Assembly (NCBI GenBank): GCA_020628085.1
Contig: JAHDFQ010000013.1
Span: forward strand, 1-50,075
DNA: 50,075 bases
DNA from: Saprospiraceae bacterium
Lineage (GTDB): Bacteria > Bacteroidota > Bacteroidia > Chitinophagales > Saprospiraceae
Direction: 5' to 3'
Shown in pieces: positions 26,585 to 35,791 of this stretch. The notes beneath the pieces were generated by a model. That model was not told the origin of the DNA and searched no databases. It saw only the letters and a program-made list of their open reading frames with translations. Each line of letters starts with the position of its first letter. Position 1 is the stretch's first letter. The translations under genes were made by a program, and so were the position numbers.

Positions 26585-26600
26585 TGGCACTACCTTAGCT
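26585..26600 (+). promoter_or_regulatory. Sigma-54 promoter of the EPS export operon
   Basis: TGGCACTACCTTAGCT: the -24 element TGGCAC is exact, GG (26586-26587) and GC (26598-26599) are ten bases apart, and the -12 TAGCT differs from TTGCW at one base. Transcription should start near 26611, about 34 bp before the Wza-like start codon. Confidence 0.65.
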
Positions 26601-26644
26601 ATGTAATTAGCGTGTTAAAAATGTAATAACTAATGTGCTAGATT

Positions 26645-27391
26645 ATGAGAAAATTAATCCTTGGAATAATAGTTCTATTGACTATTTGTTCCTCTTGTAG
26701 TACGACTAATCCGCTGTTCAACTCTACCTTAACAGAAACAAATGATAATGTTGTCCTACAAGAATATTTTACCTATCAAGATGTTACGCTAAAAATTGGC
26801 GATCGTATAACGGTGAGTATTTGGGGACATGAAGAATTGAGTATTGGTTCGGTCAATAGTATTTTCTCCTCTAATGAAGCAACAGGAAGATGGTTAACCA
26901 TTGATGCGCTTGGCGAAGTAAACTTACCCAAAATCGGAGCACTACAATTAGCTGGCTACACTGCAAAAGAAGCCAATATCATCTTAGAAAAAGCGTACAG
27001 CAGTTATATTAAAAACCCCATTATTAATTTAAAAGTACTCAACTATTACGTAACTGTGTTAGGTGAAGTTGAACAAGCAGGTAAGTATGATCTAGGTGAT
27101 GAAAAGGTCACTTTACTTGAAATGATTGCTATGGCAGGCGGATTGGATAAATATGCTGATCCGAGTTTAGTAAAAGTGGTGCGAACGATTGACAACCAAC
27201 CTATTGAGCTTCTGATAGATTTGACAGATATACGAGCAGCACACCAATTTAATATCATTTTACAACCAGAAGATATTATTTATGTTGCCTCGGGTGGTCG
27301 AAAGCCATTAGATGAAAACTTACAGCGACTAACCCCAGTAGCAAGTCTTGTTACCGCAGTTGCTGTTCTCATATCAATTCTCGCAAACTAA
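26645..27391 (+). CDS. Wza-like polysaccharide export lipoprotein
   Basis: 248 residues. The signal peptide ends in a lipobox-like 'ICSSC' (lipid Cys probably C18). A poly_export domain follows ('LKIGDRITVSIWGHEELS', 'WLTIDALGEVNLPKIGALQL'), then one SLBB domain ('YVTVLGEVEQAGKYDLGDEKV'). A C-terminal hydrophobic stretch ('SLVTAVAVLISILAN') may be the membrane-spanning helix. Such proteins form the outer-membrane pore for EPS or capsule. It is the first gene of a six-gene plus-strand operon, 31 bp before the Wzc-like kinase. A sigma-54 promoter and palindromic sites lie upstream. Confidence 0.93.
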   Translation: MRKLILGIIVLLTICSSCSTTNPLFNSTLTETNDNVVLQEYFTYQDVTLKIGDRITVSIWGHEELSIGSVNSIFSSNEATGRWLTIDALGEVNLPKIGALQLAGYTAKEANIILEKAYSSYIKNPIINLKVLNYYVTVLGEVEQAGKYDLGDEKVTLLEMIAMAGGLDKYADPSLVKVVRTIDNQPIELLIDLTDIRAAHQFNIILQPEDIIYVASGGRKPLDENLQRLTPVASLVTAVAVLISILAN

Positions 27392-27422
27392 ATCTAATCT
27401 AACCTCAATAAACCTGTGAACT

Positions 27423-29744
27423 ATGACTATCAAAAAAGAATTTCAACGTATTATTTTACCTATAATAAAGGCAAGTCCATTTTTAGCTGTTTTGGTCGTA
27501 TTAACCATCATTATTGCCAATCAAGCGGTGGGCTACTTGCCCGAACAATATCAATCGGAAGGGGCTATAAAAATCAATAACCTAAATGCCCATCAAACGA
27601 GTTTTGATCTGTTTCAAGGAAATAGAAGTAATGCCTCTATTAAAAATGAAAATTTCTTAACAGAGATTGAAGTGTTGCAATCACGAGACTTAATTGAAAA
27701 AACAATTGAACAGTTGGATTGGGAACTGACCATTCATAGAATTGGTGATATGAGTCATCAAGAATTATATAAAGATCGACCATTTTTGATTAATTATAAA
27801 ATTCTGAACCCATCTTTTTATGACCGAGAACTTTTTATTGAATATGCCGATGACGAATCATTTGTATTGAACAGTGATCTTGGGCAAGGGACAAACAACA
27901 AAATTAAATTCGATTCTACATTAGTAACAGAACATGTAGAATTAAGCATTTCACCAAACACTGATTTCTTACAAGCTCGTCCTAATAGTCTAGCCGTTGG
28001 AGATCAATTCAAATTTATAATTAACACCCCAAAAGAACAGACTAAGCAGGTTAAACAAAACCTATTTGTCCGACCTGTCGAAAAAGATATTCCCATCATT
28101 CGCATCTATTTTGAACATGAAATCGCTTTAAAAGCGCAAGAATTTGTCGATCAGTTGATGCAAACCTACATGGATGAAAGTATTTTTTATAAAGAAAAAA
28201 AATCTAGTGAAACGCTCGCTTTTTTAGATGATAAACTGGCTACTGCCGAAGATAAACTAAGAAAATCTGAATCGGAATTAGCTTATTTTAGAACTTCTAA
28301 CCAGCTCATCAATACACGTCAAGAAACAGAGGCAACCCTTCAAGAATTAACACAATTGGATCTGCAACATATTGATTTTGGAATGCAAAAATCAGAATTA
28401 GAAAAATTATATGAATACCTAAAAACAGGTCAGAGTTTATTGGATTTTTCGCCCAATTTCAAAGCATTATCGAATCTTATTTTTCAAGAACCCTATTTGA
28501 AAGTGCAGAATATGGAAATTGAGCGTCAGGATTTATTACAAAAATATATGCCTCAAAGTGCAGAAATTCAAAACGTTGATTCTAAAATCGAACACATCCG
28601 TGTATACATCATTGAAAGTGTACAATCTGCTTTGGATAACATCACCATGAAACAAGATCGAATTCAAAAGTCCATTGACCAGTTCAATCAAAAAATCAAG
28701 TCCTACCCCGAAAAAGAACGAGCTTTAGTTGTCTTAAATCGTGCGGTGACACTTAACGAAAACATGTATACGTATTTGATGGAAAAACGAATGGAATTAG
28801 CCATTAGTCGTTCCTCTGATTTATACCCGCATAAGATTGTCAACCACGCTAATTTACCAACTTCATTGTCTTCTCCCAACCGACCATTATTTGTTGGTTT
28901 GAGTGTATTTTTGGTTTTGTTGTTTGGAATTATCATCACCTATATTTATGATTATTTCAATGCAAAGATCCGTTCAAATGATGATGTACAAGAAGAATTA
29001 GATGTGCCTGTTATTGGAACAATTTGGAAAAATAAAAACAACGCCCTAGATAGTTTTGATTTAGTTTCTAGCCTACTTGCAAATGTCAACAAACTACCAC
29101 GAACAGATGATAAAGGACAATTATTGGTGACTACTTCTATGATGTCGGGTGAAGGGAAATCATTCACTTGTATCAATTTAGCGAAAGTTCTAGCCGATAC
29201 AGATAAACGAGTACTCATCATTGATTTGGATATTCGCAGACCAAGTATTCATACCGCTTTCGGAGTTAAAAACGACCATGGTTTGAGTGCGCTGTTGCGA
29301 AAAGAAAAAGCGATGAATGAAATCATTATCAACACCGATTATTATAACCTGGATGTTGTTCCATCTGGTCACCTCAATGGTAGGTCAAAAGCCCTTATTT
29401 TTTCTGCCCGAACCAATCAATTTATTGAAGAAATGCGGCATCATTACGATGTAGTTATTGTCGACACACCACCCATTGGTATTATTCCTGATGCGATTCC
29501 GATCATGCAAAATAGTACGGCTAATTTATTTGTCATCAGAGCAGATTACACAAAACGACACCTCATCAGTGCCATGAAACATAGTATCCAATCATGGAAT
29601 ATTCCCAATTTAAACCTCGTAATGAATAGCGTAAAACCGTCCAAACAATATATCGGATATGTCGGTAGTCGTGAATATGCGCATTCAATATTTGGAGGTG
29701 GAAGTAGTATTAAAAACCTGTTGAGAAAAAAAAATAGAAAGTAA
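27423..29744 (+). CDS. Wzc-like polysaccharide co-polymerase / tyrosine autokinase
   Basis: 773 residues. A transmembrane helix near 18-35, a Wzz-type periplasmic region with coiled coil (about 230-450), a second helix near 486-508, then a cytoplasmic BY-kinase domain. The kinase has Walker A 'MSGEGKSFTCINLA' (about 574-588), Walker A' 'VLIIDLDIRRPS' and Walker B 'VVIVDTPPIG'. It pairs with the Wza-like pore to control chain length and export. The C-terminal tail holds only a few tyrosines (Y-IG-Y-VGSRE-Y), fewer than the cluster in enterobacterial Wzc. It is the second gene of the EPS operon. Confidence 0.94.
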   Translation: MTIKKEFQRIILPIIKASPFLAVLVVLTIIIANQAVGYLPEQYQSEGAIKINNLNAHQTSFDLFQGNRSNASIKNENFLTEIEVLQSRDLIEKTIEQLDWELTIHRIGDMSHQELYKDRPFLINYKILNPSFYDRELFIEYADDESFVLNSDLGQGTNNKIKFDSTLVTEHVELSISPNTDFLQARPNSLAVGDQFKFIINTPKEQTKQVKQNLFVRPVEKDIPIIRIYFEHEIALKAQEFVDQLMQTYMDESIFYKEKKSSETLAFLDDKLATAEDKLRKSESELAYFRTSNQLINTRQETEATLQELTQLDLQHIDFGMQKSELEKLYEYLKTGQSLLDFSPNFKALSNLIFQEPYLKVQNMEIERQDLLQKYMPQSAEIQNVDSKIEHIRVYIIESVQSALDNITMKQDRIQKSIDQFNQKIKSYPEKERALVVLNRAVTLNENMYTYLMEKRMELAISRSSDLYPHKIVNHANLPTSLSSPNRPLFVGLSVFLVLLFGIIITYIYDYFNAKIRSNDDVQEELDVPVIGTIWKNKNNALDSFDLVSSLLANVNKLPRTDDKGQLLVTTSMMSGEGKSFTCINLAKVLADTDKRVLIIDLDIRRPSIHTAFGVKNDHGLSALLRKEKAMNEIIINTDYYNLDVVPSGHLNGRSKALIFSARTNQFIEEMRHHYDVVIVDTPPIGIIPDAIPIMQNSTANLFVIRADYTKRHLISAMKHSIQSWNIPNLNLVMNSVKPSKQYIGYVGSREYAHSIFGGGSSIKNLLRKKNRK

Positions 29745-29758
29745 ATCTCAAAAATAAT

Positions 29759-31042
29759 ATGCCAAATATTCAGTCCATACAACAATTTATTACTGCTAAT
29801 CAAAAGGTATTGATCTTAGCCGACCAAGCTATTGTAAGTGGTGGAAATTTTGTTTTAGGATTGGTTCTCGTTCGCTTATTAGGCTTAGATCAATACGGCA
29901 TATTTGCACTGTTATGGATGGGGGCACTGTTTCTATTGAGTTTACATCAAGCGTTCATTACCAAGCCCATGATGACGCTTTTTTTTAAGAAAAAAGTAAC
30001 TGAAAAAGTAGCCTATATACAATCACTTTGGATCATTCAAATCGGTTTCGGAATAGGTTTTTTTGGACTTGCTATCCTGATATATTGGGTAAGAGATCTA
30101 TTTTTTTCAGCTCCTAATTGGTTTCAATATTTACTTCCAATTAGCGTGTTGAGTATTCTTTATGTACTTCAAGATTTTATTAGAAAATATTACTTCATTC
30201 AAAAACAATATATCCGTCCTTTTTTGATGGATGCTTTATTGTATTCTGTCTTATTCATTGGTTTATTTGGTACTTATTACTTTGAAATAGCGAGTTTGTT
30301 TTTAACACTAATAATCTTGATTGGAGCATATGCAAGCAGTTGTATTTCATTCAGTAAACCCTTTCACAACTACAAGATATTAGAGTCCAGTAACAAAGTG
30401 AAATTAATAATTAAGGAGCATTATCAGTTTTCAACTTGGTTGCTAGGGACTTCAATTCTCCAATGGTGCTCAGGAAATTTTTTCCTAATTGCCGCAGCTA
30501 GCACATTAGGTGCTACTGCGGTGGGTGCTGTTCGAATAGGGCAGAATATTGTTGGATTATGCCATTTATTATTTTTAGCTATGGAAAACATTGTTCCCGC
30601 CGAGGCCGCCCAACAATATATAGAAAAAGGTATGAATAAGATGTCTCAATATCTAAAACAAACCAGTCTTTGGATGGGAAGTGTAGTAACGGTTGTTTTG
30701 GGCGTTATGGCTTTATCAGGATCATTTTTAATAGAAATATTATACGGATCTGAATATTCTAGTTACGGATTTGTCATCGTTGGGTACTGCATTAATTATT
30801 TTATTGCGTATTGGGGCTTTCCTGCTCGCTATTTTTTAAGAACAATTCAGTTTACAAAACCCATTTTTATCGCCTATTGCATTAGTGCTGCGTTTAGCAT
30901 GGCTGCTGCATTTCCAATGACCGAACATTGGGGCATTTGGGGATTATTAACGGGTCTTATTATTAGTCAATTATTAACCCTCTTCACATACATGTATTTC
31001 ATTAGGCAAAAACTAAAAACACCATCCCTTTTATATCAATAA
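29759..31042 (+). CDS. Wzx-like polysaccharide flippase (MOP superfamily)
   Basis: 427 residues with about 12 hydrophobic segments. It begins with 'SGGNFVLGLVLVRLLGLDQYGIFALLW', the usual start of polysaccharide flippases in this superfamily; only part of this is needed for recognition (VLVRLLGLDQYGIFAL). It would flip lipid-linked repeat units across the inner membrane. It sits 14 bp after the Wzc-like gene and before a glycosyltransferase and a polymerase, the standard Wzx/Wzy set. Confidence 0.88.
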   Translation: MPNIQSIQQFITANQKVLILADQAIVSGGNFVLGLVLVRLLGLDQYGIFALLWMGALFLLSLHQAFITKPMMTLFFKKKVTEKVAYIQSLWIIQIGFGIGFFGLAILIYWVRDLFFSAPNWFQYLLPISVLSILYVLQDFIRKYYFIQKQYIRPFLMDALLYSVLFIGLFGTYYFEIASLFLTLIILIGAYASSCISFSKPFHNYKILESSNKVKLIIKEHYQFSTWLLGTSILQWCSGNFFLIAAASTLGATAVGAVRIGQNIVGLCHLLFLAMENIVPAEAAQQYIEKGMNKMSQYLKQTSLWMGSVVTVVLGVMALSGSFLIEILYGSEYSSYGFVIVGYCINYFIAYWGFPARYFLRTIQFTKPIFIAYCISAAFSMAAAFPMTEHWGIWGLLTGLIISQLLTLFTYMYFIRQKLKTPSLLYQ

Positions 31043-31069
31043 TCAGACAACTATTTAAAATATTTTAGC

Positions 31070-32176
31070 ATGAAAATAATCCATTTAGTGCTTGGAAAAG
31101 CCAATCCAGAACGAATGAACGGTGTCAATAAAGTAGTACATCAACTAGCCAATACACAAAAAGAATTGGGTTATGATGTAACCGTTTGGGGTATTGCTAA
31201 CGATCTCAATCATACTTATCCAAAAAGGGTTTTTAAAACGGTTCTATTTCAACAATTTAGAGATAAAACGATCTGTCCTTTTTTAAAAACAGCAATTGAT
31301 TTAGTTCCAAAAAACACTATTTTTCATATTCACGGAGCATTTATTTTAGAGTTTTCCAAAATTTCTAAGTTACTCAAAAAAAGAGGTATCCAGTATATTT
31401 TCACACCACATGGTTCGTTTGCAGAAGGAGCAATGGAAAAAAATAAATGGGTTAAAAAAACGTATTTCTATTTGTTGGAACGCCAACTTATCCAGGATGC
31501 CAAAGCCATTCAATTATTGGGTATCAATGAATTTGAAAACCTAGATAATTTGATTAAAATTGAACATAAAAGACTGATTCCCAATGGTATTAGTTTACAT
31601 GATATTCCAGCATTAAGTAGAAATGGACAACGTGATTTAGTCTTTGGTTTTATGGGCAGAATTGATATTCAACATAAAGGGTTGGATTTAATGTTAAAAG
31701 GGTTCAAACAGTTTTTAGTACAAGGTGGTGAAGGTCGCTTAGAATTGATTGGTGATGGAAAAGATCGTCCAAAATTGGAAGCCCTAGCTTCAACATTAGG
31801 TATTCAAGACCAAATCGTATTTCATGGCGCACTTTTTGGAACGGTTAAATTCCAAACCTTAAACACATTTGATGTTTTCTTACACACCTCCCGAATGGAA
31901 GGCTTTCCTATGGCTGTTTTAGAAGCTGCGGCTCTATCCATTCCATGTATTACGAGTGAAGCGACCAATATTAATGCTTACATAGAAAAACACAATGCAG
32001 GCATTCCATTACGAGAAAATAATCCAGAAACGATTGCTGAAGTATTAATGAATTGCTATCGTTTAAAAACCTCTAACTATTTGTTGGTACTCGGTAAAAA
32101 TGCTCGATCTATGGTAGAACAAGCCTTCGATTGGAAGCATATTGCTCAACAATTGGTTCAAACATATACGGTCTAA
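31070..32176 (+). CDS. Glycosyltransferase, GT4 family (EPS operon)
   Basis: 368 residues. N-terminal domain 'IIHLVLGKANPERMNGVNKV' (Gly-Val-rich acceptor loop). C-terminal domain 'FGFMGRIDIQHKGLDLMLKG', 'LELIGDGKDRPKLEALA' and 'FLHTSRMEGFPMAVLEAAAL' with the E-x7-E site. It should add a sugar to the repeat unit in the cytoplasm. It lies 27 bp after the flippase gene and five bases before the polymerase ATG. Confidence 0.9.
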   Translation: MKIIHLVLGKANPERMNGVNKVVHQLANTQKELGYDVTVWGIANDLNHTYPKRVFKTVLFQQFRDKTICPFLKTAIDLVPKNTIFHIHGAFILEFSKISKLLKKRGIQYIFTPHGSFAEGAMEKNKWVKKTYFYLLERQLIQDAKAIQLLGINEFENLDNLIKIEHKRLIPNGISLHDIPALSRNGQRDLVFGFMGRIDIQHKGLDLMLKGFKQFLVQGGEGRLELIGDGKDRPKLEALASTLGIQDQIVFHGALFGTVKFQTLNTFDVFLHTSRMEGFPMAVLEAAALSIPCITSEATNINAYIEKHNAGIPLRENNPETIAEVLMNCYRLKTSNYLLVLGKNARSMVEQAFDWKHIAQQLVQTYTV

Positions 32177-32181
32177 TACTA

Positions 32182-33426
32182 ATGCTAGAAAAAGAAATAT
32201 ATAGAAGTCGATCCGTAGCTTTTGCCTTGCTTTTATTGTTAGGTTTGAGGATAATGAGCTATTTTACCTTGTTTCCTGATTCTGTTACAATGACACAATT
32301 GGTCAAAACGGTCTTACGCATGGCTTTGACTGGTGTGACTTTTATGATCTTATTTTCATTAAAAAATAGATTTAAACAATATAAAATTCAGTTTCAAAAT
32401 CTAACTCCCGTTTTTCTGTATACTGCTTACTTACTGCTAGGACTTATTTCCGTTTTTTGGAGTTCCTCGGTGCGCTATTCTTTACTTCAATTTTCGATGA
32501 TCTTTGAAGCCTTAGTCTTTGCCTGGTTTTATATACAATTGGTTGTTTTTTACAATCATATTAGTGATAATCATCGTCCATTTAGCTGGTTGTTTGGACA
32601 CGCCACTATGTGGATTGGTCTGGCTTTCTTATTGGGTTTGTTGCTTGATCCAGATACATTTTATCGTCAAACACATGGCGGGGAAGTTTCCCGTTTGGGT
32701 GGCTATATTATTAACCCTAATGAATTGGGTATGTTAGCCGTTTTAGGAACGGTTATGGCGTATACTGAAATGAGCCGAACACCTATCAAATTTAGTCAAA
32801 TCGCAGTGCTGTTGATTTCTGTAATCGTATTATTATTGACACAATCTCGTTCGTCATTAGGTGCTTTTTTAATTGTAACAGCTATATGTGTATTGATGTC
32901 TAAAAGTCGATTTCTGATTTTGGGTTCTATTGTAGGAGCCATCTTCGCCCTACCTGTTTTGGTGCAAACAATCATTCTCAAACAAGGTGATATGGAAGAG
33001 GTGATGAGCATGACAGGACGTCTTCCTTTTTGGCAGGATTTAATCGCAGATGGGTTTGTCAAAGAACCGATATGGGGATATGGATTTATGCGCATTAGTT
33101 ATGAAGATAAGTTTGATAGTATTCATTCTTATGCCGCAGGAATGACCCATAATACATTTATTCAAGTGTTGTTAAATTTAGGATTAGTCGGTGGATTTAT
33201 CTGTATGTTTCAGATGATTGCAACGGCTATTATTATTGCAAAATCAGAGAACAACTATTACAAGGTCATGGCTTGGTTGATGCTGATCCCTGTGATTATA
33301 AATTCTACAACAGAATTTGGAATCTTTGGAGAATCCAATTATGGTATCCAGTTTTATCAATTTATCATTTTGTTTTTTGCTGTTCATGTTTTCAAAAAAG
33401 AAACAAAAAAATATAGTCTGGCATGA
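32182..33426 (+). CDS. Wzy-like O-antigen/EPS polymerase (O-antigen ligase family)
   Basis: 414 residues with about 11 predicted membrane helices. A Wzy_C-like loop with 'LLTQSRSSLGAFLIV' precedes a periplasmic region containing 'MTGRLPFWQDLIADGFVKEP' and 'SYAAGMTHNTFIQVLLNLGL', the H-N motif typical of this family. It joins repeat units at the outer face of the inner membrane. I start it at the ATG at 32182; an upstream TTG at 32131 would overlap the glycosyltransferase gene by 46 bp and adds non-hydrophobic residues. It overlaps the next gene by four bases. Confidence 0.88.
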   Translation: MLEKEIYRSRSVAFALLLLLGLRIMSYFTLFPDSVTMTQLVKTVLRMALTGVTFMILFSLKNRFKQYKIQFQNLTPVFLYTAYLLLGLISVFWSSSVRYSLLQFSMIFEALVFAWFYIQLVVFYNHISDNHRPFSWLFGHATMWIGLAFLLGLLLDPDTFYRQTHGGEVSRLGGYIINPNELGMLAVLGTVMAYTEMSRTPIKFSQIAVLLISVIVLLLTQSRSSLGAFLIVTAICVLMSKSRFLILGSIVGAIFALPVLVQTIILKQGDMEEVMSMTGRLPFWQDLIADGFVKEPIWGYGFMRISYEDKFDSIHSYAAGMTHNTFIQVLLNLGLVGGFICMFQMIATAIIIAKSENNYYKVMAWLMLIPVIINSTTEFGIFGESNYGIQFYQFIILFFAVHVFKKETKKYSLA

Positions 33427-34844
33427 GTGTAATCCACCCAAAAGACATCGCAGTTTTATGTAAAATTATTAATCCAGATGGAAAACATATTTTAGTATTG
33501 ACTACTGAAAAAGCTTTTTTCCAACAACAAGCAAACACAGAATTGTTGGATTGTACCATTGATTTTTTTACCAATAAAGAAACGTTAATTCAAGCTATTG
33601 AGAACCAACCTAGCACCATTCTCAACCTTACAAATCAACAAATAAACATAACTCAAAAGTCAATAGATTCAGTCGCTATTATTCAGTTTTCAAAACCTAC
33701 ATCTCATCATTCTGATCACTTTGCTTTTGATTTTATTAACAACACAGATAAAACCATTCGATGGATTTATCCGTCTGAACAGAGCGATCCAAGTTTCCTA
33801 CATTTATACAATGGATCGGGAAAGCGAGGTTGGATTTTTTCCACTATTTTTAAGTTAGGATTTAAATTAGGCTTAAAAAACGTATTAAAATCTGGACGTT
33901 TTTGGGTAAAATGTTCTAGTATTCCAATACTTCAACAAAAGCCCACACCTGATAATGCAAATATTGCTGTTTTCACAGGAACAAAAGGTAGTAATCGGAA
34001 GGCTGTAGTTGCTTATTCTAATGCCAATCAACCCATTCAATTCGTCAAAATGCCATTGGCTACCCCTGCTTATAATTTGATTCAAAAAGAAGGATACTAC
34101 TTAAAAAAATTACAACCTTATCATTTTAAATATCTGCAAGTTCCAATAGGAACATTACATGCATCTAGTCTGACTTTGACAAATATTAAACCCGATCAAC
34201 CTTTAGAAAACGAAACACTTTCCTATGTTCATTTGTGTGCTTTGGAAGAATTATATCAGGCGACTTTAGAATATCATGCTTTGGATAAACTCGAAGTCTG
34301 GGCAGCTATTAAAAATGATATTACTTCTTTAAAATTTGTGAAGATCGAAAACGATTTGTCGAAAGATAAAGTACAGCATATTTGGTTATTACTACACCAA
34401 TTATATCAAACATTGGATCATAAAAAAAACATTCCCACATCTATTGCACATGGTGATTTTACACCTTGGAACAGTTATGCTTCTACAACTAAAATCCATG
34501 TCTACGACTGGGAATTAGCAGATCGACTTCCATTATTATACGATGCTTTTCATTTTATTATTCAGACAGGTGTGTTGGTTCATCATTTGGATCACGAAGC
34601 CATTTGGATACAGTTAGCAACTATGGTTAAGCATCCTAAAATTAAAGAAATGGAATTGGCTTTTCAGTTAGATGTGGAACACGCTTTTCAGTTTTATTTG
34701 CTTAGAAATACGAGTTATTATATGGCTAGATATGTTCGTCAAACGCATCTACATGAACAAGCGCATTGGCTATTAAATGTTTGGTTAAAAATCTTAGAAT
34801 ATTCGGTCACTCAAACTTCGAATGCAAAAATCAGTGCTACGTAA
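33423..34844 (+). CDS. APH/choline-kinase-fold phosphotransferase-like protein (last gene of the EPS operon)
   Basis: 473 residues. The C-terminal half has the kinase-like catalytic loop 'IAHGDFTPWN' (about 342-351) and the metal-binding 'VYDWELADRLPLLYDAFHFI' (about 365-384), as in aminoglycoside/choline phosphotransferases. The N-terminal 230 residues are less clear and may hold the degenerate N-lobe ('IAVFTGTKGSNRKAVVAYSN'). Start and stop overlap (ATGA) with the polymerase gene, so it is translationally coupled to EPS synthesis. A role in phosphorylating a sugar, or a modified glycan or lipid intermediate, is possible. Antibiotic resistance is unlikely in this context. No specific substrate can be named. 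Confidence 0.75.
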   Translation: MSVIHPKDIAVLCKIINPDGKHILVLTTEKAFFQQQANTELLDCTIDFFTNKETLIQAIENQPSTILNLTNQQINITQKSIDSVAIIQFSKPTSHHSDHFAFDFINNTDKTIRWIYPSEQSDPSFLHLYNGSGKRGWIFSTIFKLGFKLGLKNVLKSGRFWVKCSSIPILQQKPTPDNANIAVFTGTKGSNRKAVVAYSNANQPIQFVKMPLATPAYNLIQKEGYYLKKLQPYHFKYLQVPIGTLHASSLTLTNIKPDQPLENETLSYVHLCALEELYQATLEYHALDKLEVWAAIKNDITSLKFVKIENDLSKDKVQHIWLLLHQLYQTLDHKKNIPTSIAHGDFTPWNSYASTTKIHVYDWELADRLPLLYDAFHFIIQTGVLVHHLDHEAIWIQLATMVKHPKIKEMELAFQLDVEHAFQFYLLRNTSYYMARYVRQTHLHEQAHWLLNVWLKILEYSVTQTSNAKISAT

Positions 34845-34892
34845 ATATATAAATCAGGCAGCAATTTTAAATTGATTCCATCTTTTCTCTTT

Positions 34893-34924
34893 CTTGTGCT
34901 ATCAATTATGTAGATTTACTTTTG
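34893..34924 (+). promoter_or_regulatory. Candidate Bacteroidota promoter of the superoxide dismutase gene
   Basis: CTTG (34893-34896), 20 bases, then TACTTTTG (34917-34924), matching the -33 TTG / -7 TAnnTTTG pattern. The RNA would start near 34931 with a leader of about 67 nt. Confidence 0.55.
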
Positions 34925-34997
34925 AACAATCTAAGGCATTCTGTTATTCTATATAACAATATACATTACTCCAGCATACTTCATAATTTGATTTCCA

Positions 34998-35741
34998 ATG
35001 AAAAAAAGAACATTTTTAAGAACAGGCACGATATTGACAGTCGGAACATTAGTTGCGCCTTTATCTTCATGTGGTGATACCGCAATGGATTCCAAAAAAG
35101 AGAAAGCACCTGAAAAAGCAACGGCTGCTACTTCTAATTTTACATTACCTAAACTCAGTTATGATGTTAAAGCCTTAGAACCCAATATTGATGCTCAAAC
35201 TATGGAAATTCATCATGGAAAACATCATGCGGGTTATGTCCGAAAATTAAATAAAGCACTAGAAGGTCATACACTTGCTGGTAAGGATTTGAAAACGATC
35301 GTTCAATCTGTTACCGATGCGGATACAGGTGTTCGAAATAATGGTGGTGGTCACTTCAATCATAGTTTGTTTTGGAATGTCATGAAACCAGGTGAAGCAA
35401 GCCTACCAACAGGAAAACTAGCAGATGCGATCAAAGCGACTTTCGGGTCTTATGATACGTTCAAAGAACAATTTTCGAAAGCGGCGGCGTCTCGTTTTGG
35501 ATCAGGTTGGGCTTGGTTATCGGTTGATAAGGCAGGAAAATTATTTGTCAGTTCGACGCCAAATCAAGATAATCCGTTGATGGGTAAATTAGTAGAACAA
35601 TCAGGAACACCAATTCTAGGTCTTGATGTTTGGGAACACGCCTACTACCTCAATTACCAAAACAAACGAACAGACTATATCAACAATTTCTTCAATGTGA
35701 TAAATTGGGAAGCAGTAGCTAAGAATTATGATGCGGTGTAG
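34998..35741 (+). CDS. Exported Mn-type superoxide dismutase (Fe/Mn family)
   Basis: 247 residues. Residues 1-25 form a signal with a lipobox-like 'PLSSC' (C25) after 'KKRTFLRTG', so the enzyme is probably an exported lipoprotein. The mature domain starts '[18 protein letters not shown]'. Metal ligands are H72, H122, D210 and H214 ('[11 protein letters not shown]'). '[11 protein letters not shown]' and Q190 in 'TPNQDNPLM' resemble Mn rather than Fe enzymes. It converts superoxide to peroxide and oxygen, here outside the cytoplasm. It follows the EPS operon after 153 bp with its own promoter candidate, and converges on the B12 uptake genes. Confidence 0.93.
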   Translation: MKKRTFLRTGTILTVGTLVAPLSSCGDTAMDSKKEKAPEKATAATSNFTLPKLSYDVKALEPNIDAQTMEIHHGKHHAGYVRKLNKALEGHTLAGKDLKTIVQSVTDADTGVRNNGGGHFNHSLFWNVMKPGEASLPTGKLADAIKATFGSYDTFKEQFSKAAASRFGSGWAWLSVDKAGKLFVSSTPNQDNPLMGKLVEQSGTPILGLDVWEHAYYLNYQNKRTDYINNFFNVINWEAVAKNYDAV

Positions 35742-35751
35742 TAATGAATTT

Positions 35752-35783
35752 AGTAAAGAGGTGACTAAAGTCACCTCTTCACT
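35752..35783. repeat. Palindromic repeat (family 1, copy B) between convergent genes, possible terminator
   Basis: Left arm AGTAAAGAGGTGACT (35752-35766) and right arm AGTCACCTCTTCACT (35769-35783) pair at 14 of 15 positions around a two-base centre. It is the same family as 16072-16103. It lies 10 bp after the SOD stop and 8 bp before the convergent gene's stop, so it could end both transcripts. Confidence 0.75.
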
Positions 35784-35791
35784 TTCGGTTT

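Larger units (their letters stand above)
26233..26644. promoter_or_regulatory. Divergent control region of the EPS export operon
   Basis: 412 bp with no gene. It contains TTCCA-TGTGT-GGGAA (26334-26348), a degenerate ATCTC-ATTTT-GGGAA (26353-26367), a perfect TTCCC-AAAAT-GGGAA (26496-26510) and a sigma-54 promoter (26585-26600). The perfect site is about 75-90 bp before the -24 element, the usual place for an NtrC-type enhancer. The leftward side shares TGCCAAAGA-nn-TAAAC with the 19.5-kb region. Confidence 0.6.

Noticed and set aside
32131-32181. Upstream TTG start for the Wzy-like polymerase
   Set aside because: It overlaps the glycosyltransferase gene by 46 bp and adds a non-hydrophobic lead. 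The ATG at 32182 has normal spacing.
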